Part shown: positions 17,241-24,380 of the stretch, piece by piece
Layout: every line of letters begins with the position of its first letter
Numbering within the stretch: position 1 is the stretch's first letter
Source of the DNA: Verrucomicrobiota bacterium
Lineage (GTDB): Bacteria; Verrucomicrobiota; Kiritimatiellia; JAHIZV01
Assembly: GCA_018814445.1 (NCBI GenBank)
Contig: JAHIZV010000026.1
Location: forward strand, 1 to 39,091
Direction of reading: 5' to 3'
Length of the DNA: 39,091 nt
Notes under the pieces: generated by a model
What the model was told of the DNA's origin: nothing
The model's input: only the letters and a program-made list of their open reading frames with translations
Database searches by the model: none
Program-made: the position numbers and the translations under genes

Positions 17241-18991
17241 TCCCCGCTTTCGCATCCCGCAGCGCCATTGAGACGGTTCTCGCGCGCTTTGAACACCTGT
17301 ACGGAGAGGAAGCCCGGAAGTGCCTCGATCGCTTTGTCATGCTGCTCGGCAGATACGGCGTGAACGGCGACCCCGTCCGCCACAAGCCTGAGACATGGTC
17401 AGAGAAGTCGGTCTATCTCATTACATATGGCGACATGGTCACGGCGCCGGGCGAACGGCCACTGCAGACGCTGCATCGCTTCGCGAACCAGTATCTAAAA
17501 GATGCAGTAGATACCATACACATCCTTCCTTTCTTTCCCTATTCGTCTGATGACGGCTTCTCGGTCATTGACTATCGGGAAGTAAACAGCGAGCTCGGAA
17601 CGTGGAAGGACATCAAGGACATTGACAAGGACTTCGACCTGATGTTCGACCTGGTCCTCAATCACGCGTCGCGGCACAGCCGCTGGTTCAAGGGCTTCAT
17701 CGCGGAAGTCGCCCCTCCCCGTGAGTACTTCATAGAAGTGGATCCGGGCACCGATCTTTCCAGCGTAGTGCGTCCCCGCAGCAGTCCTCTGCTCACCGCC
17801 GTGCAGACGCGCAACAGGGAACGCTGGATCTGGACGACATTCAGCGAGGATCAATGTGACCTCAACTTCGCCAATCCGAACCTCCTGTTCGAGTTTCTGG
17901 ACATTCTGCTCTTCTACATCTCCATGGGCGCTCATGCGGTGAGGCTCGATGCCATCGCCTATCTCTGGAAAAGAATCGGCACGGAATGCATTCATCTCCC
18001 CGAAACACATGAAGTCGTGAAGCTTTTCCGAAACCTGCTGGACGTCGTCGCTCCGCAGGTCATTCTACTCACCGAAACGAATGTCCCGCACAAGGAGAAC
18101 ATAAGCTACTTCGGCGACGGCGACGAAGCGCACATGGTCTACCAGTTCAGCCTTCCGCCCCTTCTTCTGCACGCCCTTCTCACGGGGAACTCACAGCATC
18201 TGACGAATTGGGCGGCCGCTCTGGGCAACGCACCTGAGGGATGCACGTTCCTCAACTTCACGGCATCTCACGACGGCATCGGGGTGCGTCCCCTCCAGGG
18301 CTTGATTTCGGACAAGGAAATGGCGGATCTTGTCGCCGATATTCAGGCCAAGGGCGGGTATGTTTCGAAGAAGATGAACTCGGACGGCTCGGAAAGTCCG
18401 TACGAACTGAATATCACGTACTACGATGCGCTTGGAGGAACTGCTGACGAATCGGATGATATGAAAATATCCCGCTTCCTCTGCTCACAGACCGTTGCCA
18501 TGGCCCTGCAGGGCGTCCCGGCGATCTACTTCAACAGCCTCGTCGCGGCGTCCAACAACACGGGAGGAGTTGAGCTGACCGGACACGCGCGCACGATCAA
18601 TCGCGGAAAATGGAACCTGGATGACCTCGAGGAGCTGATCAACAACCCGGAATCCGAAGCCTCCCGGGCCTTCAGCGCCTATCTTGATCTCCTGCATGTC
18701 AGAACCGACCATCCCGCGTTTCATCCTAATGCTCCGCAGCGTATCCTCGATATCGGCGATTCGTTGTTCTGCATCGAAAGAACCGCGGTCGATGGGTCTG
18801 AAGTGGTGGTCTCCATCAGCAACTTCACATGCAAGCCTCTGCTCCTGAAAGTGGACGACCGCTTCCCCGCCCTGGCAGGAGAACACCCCTGGCTGGATTT
18901 GATTCGTCGGGAAACGAGGGGTGAACAGGACGGACAGCTTGAGCTCGCGCCGTATGAAACGTGCTGGCTTCAAGTCAGCTCAGACGAGTAA
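17237..18991 (+). CDS. GH13_18 phosphorylase, probably glucosylglycerate phosphorylase
   Basis: A 584-residue member of the sucrose-phosphorylase subfamily GH13_18. Catalytic residues are nucleophile D238 ('[12 protein letters not shown]'), acid/base E280 ('[17 protein letters not shown]') and H345-D346 ('[12 protein letters not shown]'). 'YDAL', '[10 protein letters not shown]' and '[10 protein letters not shown]' are subfamily markers. Characterised relatives use sucrose, sucrose-6-phosphate, glucosylglycerol or glucosylglycerate (the latter in Meiothermus and E. coli YcjM). The neighbouring gpgS and GT4 genes favour glucosylglycerate: phosphate plus glucosylglycerate giving glucose-1-phosphate and glycerate, reversibly. 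There is no signal peptide, so it acts in the cytoplasm. It is coupled to the upstream GT4 by a 4-nt overlap. The subfamily is secure; the substrate is inferred. Confidence 0.85.
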   Translation: MIPAFASRSAIETVLARFEHLYGEEARKCLDRFVMLLGRYGVNGDPVRHKPETWSEKSVYLITYGDMVTAPGERPLQTLHRFANQYLKDAVDTIHILPFFPYSSDDGFSVIDYREVNSELGTWKDIKDIDKDFDLMFDLVLNHASRHSRWFKGFIAEVAPPREYFIEVDPGTDLSSVVRPRSSPLLTAVQTRNRERWIWTTFSEDQCDLNFANPNLLFEFLDILLFYISMGAHAVRLDAIAYLWKRIGTECIHLPETHEVVKLFRNLLDVVAPQVILLTETNVPHKENISYFGDGDEAHMVYQFSLPPLLLHALLTGNSQHLTNWAAALGNAPEGCTFLNFTASHDGIGVRPLQGLISDKEMADLVADIQAKGGYVSKKMNSDGSESPYELNITYYDALGGTADESDDMKISRFLCSQTVAMALQGVPAIYFNSLVAASNNTGGVELTGHARTINRGKWNLDDLEELINNPESEASRAFSAYLDLLHVRTDHPAFHPNAPQRILDIGDSLFCIERTAVDGSEVVVSISNFTCKPLLLKVDDRFPALAGEHPWLDLIRRETRGEQDGQLELAPYETCWLQVSSDE

Positions 18992-18997
18992 TCCATT

Positions 18998-19882
18998 ATG
19001 ACACGCAGTGCCCTGACCGCCGGAATAGCAGGCCTCCTGATTGGCGTTGCTTTGACATTCCTATTTGTTCACTCACGCGAACAGAGGATCGATTCTTCTA
19101 CTCTCTCCCGCGTTTCACAGGTTGCCGAAGACGCGACTCACGAAGAAGTCGAAGATGCGGGAGATCCGTTTGAAGACACCGACTTCTTCGGAGACGACTG
19201 GGGCGAAGCTCTGGAAGAGTCACCTGACGCGGAAGTCGATCGTCTCGTGACGGAAAATACGGCGCTTCGAAAACAGATATCGGAACTTCTCGAGTGGATC
19301 CGCATGAATCTCCCCGAAACCGCCACTTCTCCCGAGGTCGGACGCATTGCCGCTCTCGATATGCCGGTCCTTGACGCCCATCTTGAGCTTAACGAGGCGA
19401 TCGCCGACGCCCTTCAACTGAACGAACAGCAGTACGGTGCGGTAACAGAAGTGCTGAGAGAATCATACAACGGTCTGCTTGCCCTGCGCGACGAACACAC
19501 GCACATCCGCCAGAAGGACGGCACCAAGATGGACATCACAGTCCGGCGATTCGGCGAGGAAGGTCAGCAACTCGAATCCCGGCTGCGCAGCGGCCTGAAA
19601 TCGGCCATGGGCGAAGAGAAGTACGAGCAGTTCATCAGCGCCGCAGGTGACGGTCTGGCACGCGATTACCACTACTTCGGGCAAGCCAGACAGAACCTGC
19701 GGTTCCAGACGTTCACTTCGAAGGACGAGGGCAAGCCGCGCATAAAGATCGTCGACCGGTACTACTTCAACCAAGGCGGCGGCAGCACGACCATCAAGGA
19801 ATACGCGGGAACATTCAGTATTCTCCCCAATGCCTACAAAGCCTATATCGAATGGGCCGCGCCACAATCCTACTCACCGTAA
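18998..19882 (+). CDS. Membrane-anchored protein with acidic linker and coiled coil, unknown
   Basis: A 294-residue protein not recognised. One N-terminal membrane helix (about 6-24, 'LTAGIAGLLIGVALTFLFV') is followed by an acidic, probably disordered linker (about 40-78, rich in Asp/Glu) and a short coiled coil ('DRLVTENTALRKQISELLEWI'). A helical domain of about 105-200 has 'LQLNEQQYGAVTEVLRESYNGL', loosely like periplasmic LTxxQ-type sensors, but the match is weak. The C-terminal part contains 'RIKIVDRYYFNQGGGSTTI'. It starts 6 nt after the GH13_18 gene and is probably in the same transcript. The bulk is likely periplasmic. Any part in osmolyte sensing is speculation. Confidence 0.65.
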   Translation: MTRSALTAGIAGLLIGVALTFLFVHSREQRIDSSTLSRVSQVAEDATHEEVEDAGDPFEDTDFFGDDWGEALEESPDAEVDRLVTENTALRKQISELLEWIRMNLPETATSPEVGRIAALDMPVLDAHLELNEAIADALQLNEQQYGAVTEVLRESYNGLLALRDEHTHIRQKDGTKMDITVRRFGEEGQQLESRLRSGLKSAMGEEKYEQFISAAGDGLARDYHYFGQARQNLRFQTFTSKDEGKPRIKIVDRYYFNQGGGSTTIKEYAGTFSILPNAYKAYIEWAAPQSYSP

Positions 19883-19912
19883 CGGAAACGGAGCAGATCC
19901 CTCAACATCGCG

Positions 19913-20542
19913 ATGAATCCAAAGCTCAGTATTGTTCTTGCTGCCCGGAATGCGATGCCGTTCGTTCCGGAGGCGATTGAGATTGCTGAACAATGCGCTC
20001 TCGAGGTCGACGGCGAGGTGATTGCTATAGACGGCGCATCGAACGACGGAACATGGGAGGCCTTGTCTGCGATGCAGGGATGTTCGTCACACCAACAGGC
20101 AGAGCCGGGATTAGCATCAGCGAGAAACGAGGGCGTGGCGTTGGCCAGGGCTGAGTTCATCGCGTTTCTCGACGCTGATGACGCATGGCTGCCGGGGAAG
20201 ACGGAGCAGCAACTCCGGCTCCTGAGGGAAAATCAGGAAATGGACGTGGTCTCCTGCCTGCTCAAGCGAGTCGGACCGGGAGAAGACGGAACGCTTCAGC
20301 CAGCATGGACGCCGTCCGGCTGCATCTTCCGCCGGCGCGCTTTTGAACGCGTAGGCTCCTTTGATTCACGCTACACGATCGGATGCGACCACGACTGGTT
20401 CGTGCGTGCCCGTCATGCCCGCCTGCCGATGGCCCTCATCGAGAAGTGCCTGCTCCACAAGCGCATTCACGAACACAACTTGTCGCACGACCGAACAACA
20501 TACAGGAAAGAGATTCTTCAGATCCTCCGGTCGAATAGATAG
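19913..20542 (+). CDS. Small GT2-family glycosyltransferase
   Basis: A 209-residue GT-A protein: 'LSIVLAARNAMPFVPEAIEI' at 5-24, 'IAIDGASNDGTWEAL', 'ASARNEGVALARAEFIAFLDADDAW' with DxD D87-A-D89, and 'GCDHDWFVRA' near the C-terminal acceptor region. It is shorter than most GT2 enzymes and stops soon after the catalytic core; no membrane helix is seen. It starts 30 nt after the membrane-anchored protein and may close the plus-strand operon. Donor and acceptor are unknown; surface polysaccharide or glycoprotein decoration are possibilities. The reading frame looks complete. Confidence 0.82.
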   Translation: MNPKLSIVLAARNAMPFVPEAIEIAEQCALEVDGEVIAIDGASNDGTWEALSAMQGCSSHQQAEPGLASARNEGVALARAEFIAFLDADDAWLPGKTEQQLRLLRENQEMDVVSCLLKRVGPGEDGTLQPAWTPSGCIFRRRAFERVGSFDSRYTIGCDHDWFVRARHARLPMALIEKCLLHKRIHEHNLSHDRTTYRKEILQILRSNR

Positions 20543-20611
20543 GTCCGGCTATTCCCCTGAAGTGGCCTGTTGCTTTTTTCGGGAGCCGACAGGGCTCTAC
20601 CATCGCCCATC

Positions 20612-20659
20612 GTAATCCTGCTCCTAATCCTGATCGATTATGATTACGAGCAGGATTAC
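20612..20659. repeat. Stem-loop GTAATCCTGCTC … GAGCAGGATTAC
   Basis: A perfect 12-bp inverted repeat (20612-20623 and 20648-20659) around a 24-nt loop that itself holds TAATC and GATTA. It lies between the small GT2 and the HAD hydrolase. The composition (repeated TAATC/GATTA) looks like a dispersed intergenic element or terminator rather than a protein site. A weaker hairpin, GAGCC-N5-GGCTC, is at 20583-20597, closer to the GT2 stop. Confidence 0.6.
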
Positions 20660-20799
20660 AATTAAGAATAGGACAAACATATGGGCTCATGTCGTGTTTT
20701 CGCCGAGGCTCGCACCTAAGCGCAGATGCACCCCCTTTTTACTCCCTGCTCGCCATTTACATTTCGCCCTGCCTCTCATTACGATAAGATTCAGAAAAT

Positions 20800-21435
20800 A
20801 TGCAGAAGACGACTATCCTTTTTGACTTCGACGGCACACTGGCTGAAACCATGATGCTGATCCACGAAATATTCAACCGGCTGTCCGGCGTGTACGGCTA
20901 TCGCCATATGCCGGAAGAGCATATCCAGCAGCATCGTCACCTGAGTCTGCGGGAGTTCATTGAGTCCTTCGGTATCTCGTTCTGGAAAATCCCTATCATC
21001 GCGATCCATGCACGGAGGCTCATGCACCAGGACATTCACGAAGCACACCCTCCGGATGGACTGGTCGAAGTCCTGACCAGAATTCATGACAGCGGTCGCT
21101 ACAGGATGGACATTCTGACTTCGAACCGCAGGAAGAACGCACTCAAGTTCCTCACCGAGCACTCCATGGGATGGTTCGATGAAGTCCAGACCACGCGCCG
21201 TGTCCTCAGCAAAAGGAAACGGGTGAAACAGTATATTCGTCAGAAGGGACTCGACCCGCAGAGCCTCTACTATGTTGGAGACACTTCCGTCGATGTCGAG
21301 AGCGCCCACCTCGCCGGCGCAAAGGCTGTTGCCGTAACCTGGGGTCTCAATACCCGGGAGGCGCTGTCCCGCTCCAAACCCGACTACCTGGTAGATCACC
21401 CCAGCGAGCTGCTCGACATCTTTCCGACAGACTAG
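20800..21435 (+). CDS. HAD hydrolase, phosphoglycolate phosphatase-like
   Basis: A 211-residue HAD phosphatase. Motif I is D9-F-D11-G-T ('ILFDFDGTLAET'), motif II is 'MDILTSNRRKNA', the motif III lysine lies in 'LSKRKRVKQYI', and motif IV is 'YYVGDTSVDVESA'. A four-helix cap between motifs I and II (about 18-95) fits the Gph/PGP class. 'AGAKAVAVTWGLNTREAL' and 'PDYLVDHPSEL' are typical C-terminal elements. The upstream region has no clear Shine-Dalgarno sequence; a -10-like TAAGAT lies just ahead. The substrate is unknown. It stands alone, facing the helicase gene. Confidence 0.86.
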   Translation: MQKTTILFDFDGTLAETMMLIHEIFNRLSGVYGYRHMPEEHIQQHRHLSLREFIESFGISFWKIPIIAIHARRLMHQDIHEAHPPDGLVEVLTRIHDSGRYRMDILTSNRRKNALKFLTEHSMGWFDEVQTTRRVLSKRKRVKQYIRQKGLDPQSLYYVGDTSVDVESAHLAGAKAVAVTWGLNTREALSRSKPDYLVDHPSELLDIFPTD

Positions 21436-21514
21436 CCGCAAGAAGATGTCGGCGCGGCAGAACTCTCCCTCTCCCTCAGTGCAGACACGTCGTCGGCCAA
21501 GCGACAAAGCGGGT

Positions 21515-21529
21515 GGTTTAAGTGAAACC
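21515..21529. terminator. Weak hairpin between convergent HAD and helicase genes
   Basis: GGTTT-N5-AAACC forms a 5-bp stem in the 182-bp convergent gap, and GTTTAAG occurs as a direct repeat at 21516-21522 and 21530-21536. It could end transcription on either strand, but the stem is short and AT-rich. Nothing else is visible in this gap. Confidence 0.3.
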
Positions 21530-21617
21530 GTTTAAGAAAGCGAGTAAGTCTGCCTTGCCTGCCATTCAGATCTCTGCGCATCCGATAGAAACATAAGAAT
21601 TGGTCACAGGGAATTGA

Positions 21618-23378
21618 TCAACTTCCGGATCTCCGCTTCTGTTTCTTATTCCTCTTCTCAATCTGCCTCTTGCGAGGAAATGATGACGGGCCCGGCCGAT
21701 TCGGACCACGCGATTGAGCCGGACGCCCCCTTGTGTTGCCCGCAATGGCGACGCCCACCTTACGTCCGCCCATGTCCAGATGACTTCGCGTTATGCTGTC
21801 GATGACTCCCTGCGCATCGGCGCGCGGCACTTCGAAGTACGCCTGCATGTTGACGATGTTGATGCGGCCGACATCGACACTGCTGTCGCGATCGGCAACG
21901 TTCAGAAGACTGATCAGCTTCTTGGGTGTCAACCCGTTGGTACGGCCGACATTCATGACCAGCTCGACCATCGACGGCATCCTCTTGCCGCCGTCATGCC
22001 TTTCCCGGTCATCACGTCCGGGTTTACGCGAGCCTCTGGACTCATGCCTCTCCGGCTCCTCGTTGAGGTCAGGTGCGGATCGATAGTAATTGATCGCGTG
22101 GTGCAGTTGTATGGAGATGAATCGCTTAATGACCTCCTCCACAGAGAGATCTTCAAGAATGCTGCAGAACTCGTCTATGTGATTGTCGACAGGGCCTGTG
22201 ACGACCTTACAATCCCGCACCTTCTCCGCCAGATTCATCAGGCGCACGCGAATGATTTCATCTCCTGTCGGCACGCGGCGCTCACGGAACTTCTTGCCGA
22301 GGGCTTTTTCGATCCGCTGGACCTTGTAGTGCTCGCGCATATGAATGATGGAGATCGAAATCCCCTCCTTGCCCGCGCGTCCCGTGCGCCCACTGCGATG
22401 GGTGTACGAATTGAGGTCATCCGGCAGGTTGTAATTAATGACATGCGTGAGGTCGTTTACATCGAGTCCGCGGGCGGCGACGTCTGTCGCTACGAGAATC
22501 TGAACCTGGCGCTCACGGAATGCTTTCATAACGCGGTCGCGCTGCTGCTGTGAAAGATCGCCATGGAGAGGCTCCGCATTGTAGCCCTCTTTTCCGAGCT
22601 TGTCGGCTACCTGCTGGGTCTCTGAACGCGTACGGCAGAAGACGATGCCGTACATATCCGGGGAGACGTCAACGATCCGGCGTAAAGCCCGGTAGCGGTC
22701 TTTCGCGTGGACGACCACTACTTCATGCACAACGTTCTCAGCACCTGCGTTCCGCGTGCCGACCGTGATCTCTTCCGGTTTGTCCATGTACTTGTGCGCG
22801 ATTTTCGCCACTTCCCGGGGCATCGTCGCCGAGAAGAGCAGCGTCTGGGCCTCATCCGGAACGTTCGATAGAATCGTTTCGAGATCCTCCTCAAAACCCA
22901 TGTTCAACATTTCGTCTGCTTCATCGAGCACCACACGCTCAATCCGGGAGAAGTCGGCCTTCTTCCGTCTCAGCAAATCAACCATGCGCCCGGGCGTTGC
23001 CACGACGATCTGAACGCCATGCGAAAGAGATGCAAGCTGCGGCCTGATATCCGCGCCACCGTAGACCGCCAGCACCTTGACCTTGGGCAGACAGGAGGAG
23101 AAGTTGCGCAGGTCGCGGGCGATCTGCATGCACAGTTCGCGGGTTGGACAGAGAATCAGCGCCTGCGGCGTGGCATCGTCAAGCCGGAGCCGTTGAAGAA
23201 TCGGCAGGCCGAAGGCGGCGGTTTTCCCGGTACCGGTTTGCGCCAGCGCAACCATATCGCGTCTGCTCCCGAGCAGAAACGGCATCACTTCGCCCTGCAC
23301 GGGCGTGGGTATCTCAAAGCCAAGGGCAGAAATGCCCTCAAGCAGTTCGGAGCTGAGCTCCATATCAGTAAACTTCAT
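21618..23378 (-). CDS. deaD: DEAD-box ATP-dependent RNA helicase, DeaD/CsdA type
   Basis: ATP-dependent RNA unwinding in ribosome assembly, mRNA decay or cold adaptation. The 586 residues carry all helicase motifs: AQTGTGKT at 46-53, 'CPTRELCMQIA', DEAD at 152-155, SAT at 183-185, and 'ATDVAARGLDVNDLTHVINYNLP' followed by 'HRSGRTGRAGKEG' in RecA-like domain 2. After a linker (about 370-480, with an Arg/Asp/Glu-rich stretch) comes a DbpA-like RNA-binding domain ('MVELVMNVGRTNGLTPKKLISLL', 'VGRINIVNMQAYFEVP') and a basic tail 'PRKRQIEKRNKKQKRRSG'. The domain order is that of DeaD. The 5' side has a long untranslated stretch, which is usual for cold-regulated helicases. No neighbour shares its direction closely. 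Confidence 0.94.
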   Translation of the reverse strand: MKFTDMELSSELLEGISALGFEIPTPVQGEVMPFLLGSRRDMVALAQTGTGKTAAFGLPILQRLRLDDATPQALILCPTRELCMQIARDLRNFSSCLPKVKVLAVYGGADIRPQLASLSHGVQIVVATPGRMVDLLRRKKADFSRIERVVLDEADEMLNMGFEEDLETILSNVPDEAQTLLFSATMPREVAKIAHKYMDKPEEITVGTRNAGAENVVHEVVVVHAKDRYRALRRIVDVSPDMYGIVFCRTRSETQQVADKLGKEGYNAEPLHGDLSQQQRDRVMKAFRERQVQILVATDVAARGLDVNDLTHVINYNLPDDLNSYTHRSGRTGRAGKEGISISIIHMREHYKVQRIEKALGKKFRERRVPTGDEIIRVRLMNLAEKVRDCKVVTGPVDNHIDEFCSILEDLSVEEVIKRFISIQLHHAINYYRSAPDLNEEPERHESRGSRKPGRDDRERHDGGKRMPSMVELVMNVGRTNGLTPKKLISLLNVADRDSSVDVGRINIVNMQAYFEVPRADAQGVIDSITRSHLDMGGRKVGVAIAGNTRGRPAQSRGPNRPGPSSFPRKRQIEKRNKKQKRRSGS

Positions 23379-23684
23379 CGTTAACCCTAATGTTAGTCAG
23401 CAGGAAACCCAATCAACCGATCTCTATCCTGCAACTAAACATCGGGGCCTCAGAATCTGAGGAGCGCGCGGAAGATGGACGTAGACGGACAGAAGATCAA
23501 CCTAAATCTGACAACGCCAGCAAAAGAAGACCGGGCGTACCTGAGAATATACAATAGTAGCTCAGCACTTAGCTTCTTGCTTTATGTTTTAAGGTATGGC
23601 CCTATCCGCTTCTATCCGCTTCTATCCGCTTGGCCCTATCCGCTTGGCCCTATCCGCTTCTTGTCGCCTTCTGTTGCGACTGGC
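23379..23684. other. 306-bp intergenic region between helicase and TA genes
   Basis: No convincing gene. It holds the leader of the helicase gene, a small perfect dyad CCTCAG-AAT-CTGAGG at 23448-23462, and the CTATCCGCTT tandem array at 23598-23659 next to the antitoxin stop. The only longer open frame here (23475-23738, plus) reads through the repeats and into the antitoxin gene in antisense, and is not credible. Confidence 0.6.
23598..23659. repeat. Short tandem array of CTATCCGCTT with GGCC spacers
   Basis: Five identical copies of CTATCCGCTT, at 23602-23611, 23612-23621, 23622-23631, 23636-23645 and 23650-23659. GGCC precedes the first, fourth and fifth copies, giving two nested periods (10 bp and 14 bp). 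All copies are exact, which suggests recent slippage. The array lies 25 bp beyond the antitoxin stop codon. Confidence 0.9.
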
Positions 23685-23957
23685 TTACGATGCCTTTTCG
23701 TCAAGCCTTCCATTGATATACTTATGGAGTACGCTTGAAATCAGCGTCTGATATGGCAGTCCTTCTTCAACTGCTTTCTTCTGGAAGTGGACCAAGTCAC
23801 GTTCGGTCATGCGAATGTTCACTCGCTTATCTTTACGCAGTGTCGCGCGTGCCGCATTCTGATATCTTCCAGCTTCGCGCTTGAAGTTTGGAATGCGCTT
23901 CCATTCTCCCTTCTCGACCGATTCCAGTATGTCTTGCTCTTCTTTTGTCAGCTTCAT
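23685..23957 (-). CDS. Ribbon-helix-helix antitoxin (BrnA/CopG-like)
   Basis: A 90-residue putative antitoxin. The N-terminal half ('KLTKEEQDILESVEKGEWKRI') resembles the toxin-binding leader of this antitoxin class. Residues 44-81 ('RVNIRMTERDLVHFQKKAVEEGLPYQTLISSVLHKYI') form a CopG-type ribbon-helix-helix DNA-binding domain expected to dimerise and bind the operon's operator. It overlaps the upstream toxin gene by 4 nt (ATGA), the coupling typical of toxin-antitoxin pairs. Toxin-before-antitoxin order matches brnTA. The exact family name is an inference from size, order and motif; it could be filed as another RHH antitoxin. Confidence 0.82.
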   Translation of the reverse strand: MKLTKEEQDILESVEKGEWKRIPNFKREAGRYQNAARATLRKDKRVNIRMTERDLVHFQKKAVEEGLPYQTLISSVLHKYINGRLDEKAS

Positions 23958-24235
23958 TTCGGATCACCTCCGAGGTACTTCTGAGTCATCTTTCGGCTGG
24001 GGATGATGGTCTTTAGAAAGACGATCTCGTCATTCTCTACAAAGGGAACGAGACAGGCATAATGCTCCACATTGACGATGAATATCCGCTGCCCGGGATA
24101 AGCCTTCTGGTTCGGGTGTTCGATCGTGTCTAGAAGACCATCATGAGTCATGTGGTAGACGATTTCTTCAAAAGTCACTCCGCGTTCGCTTCTCAGCAAC
24201 TCGTTCTTCTCGTCATTCCAGTCAAACAACTTCAT
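23954..24235 (-). CDS. BrnT-like ribonuclease toxin
   Basis: A 93-residue protein with the BrnT pattern. It has an N-terminal 'FDWNDEKNELLRSERGVTFEEIVYHM' (compare the family's 'F.WD..K…N…HGV.FEEA') and a central strand region 'GQRIFIVNVEHYACLVPFVENDEIVFLKTIIPSRK'. It ends 'KMTQKYLGG', where related toxins have Arg/Lys-rich active-site elements. BrnT toxins are RelE-like ribonucleases that stop translation. It is followed by, and overlaps, the RHH antitoxin gene. A 22-bp imperfect palindrome lies 3 nt upstream of the start, which fits autoregulation. Toxic activity is inferred. Confidence 0.78.
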   Translation of the reverse strand: MKLFDWNDEKNELLRSERGVTFEEIVYHMTHDGLLDTIEHPNQKAYPGQRIFIVNVEHYACLVPFVENDEIVFLKTIIPSRKMTQKYLGGDPK

Positions 24236-24238
24236 GAT

Positions 24239-24260
24239 GCAAACATATCATAATGTGTGC
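24239..24260 (-). promoter_or_regulatory. Operator-like palindrome of the toxin-antitoxin operon
   Basis: GCAAACAT (24239-24246) and ATGTGTGC (24253-24260) are inverted with 7 of 8 bases matching, around spacer ATCATA. Read on the minus strand, that spacer is TATGAT, a good -10 hexamer. The site begins 3 nt from the toxin ATG, so bound RHH antitoxin would block transcription. No clear -35 is seen at standard distance. Confidence 0.5.
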
Positions 24261-24380
24261 ACTATGGCAACAGGACTTCTCGGGAGATACGGTACAATAG
24301 GCGCGCGGGAAGGCGTTGCGGACAGACTAAGTGTAGAGACAAAGAGTGGCGACAAAGTTCTGATGAACTCGTTATTCGGC

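Noticed and set aside
23598-23659. Possible CRISPR array
   Set aside because: Units are 10 bp with 0 or 4 bp between them; there are no unique spacers and no cas genes.
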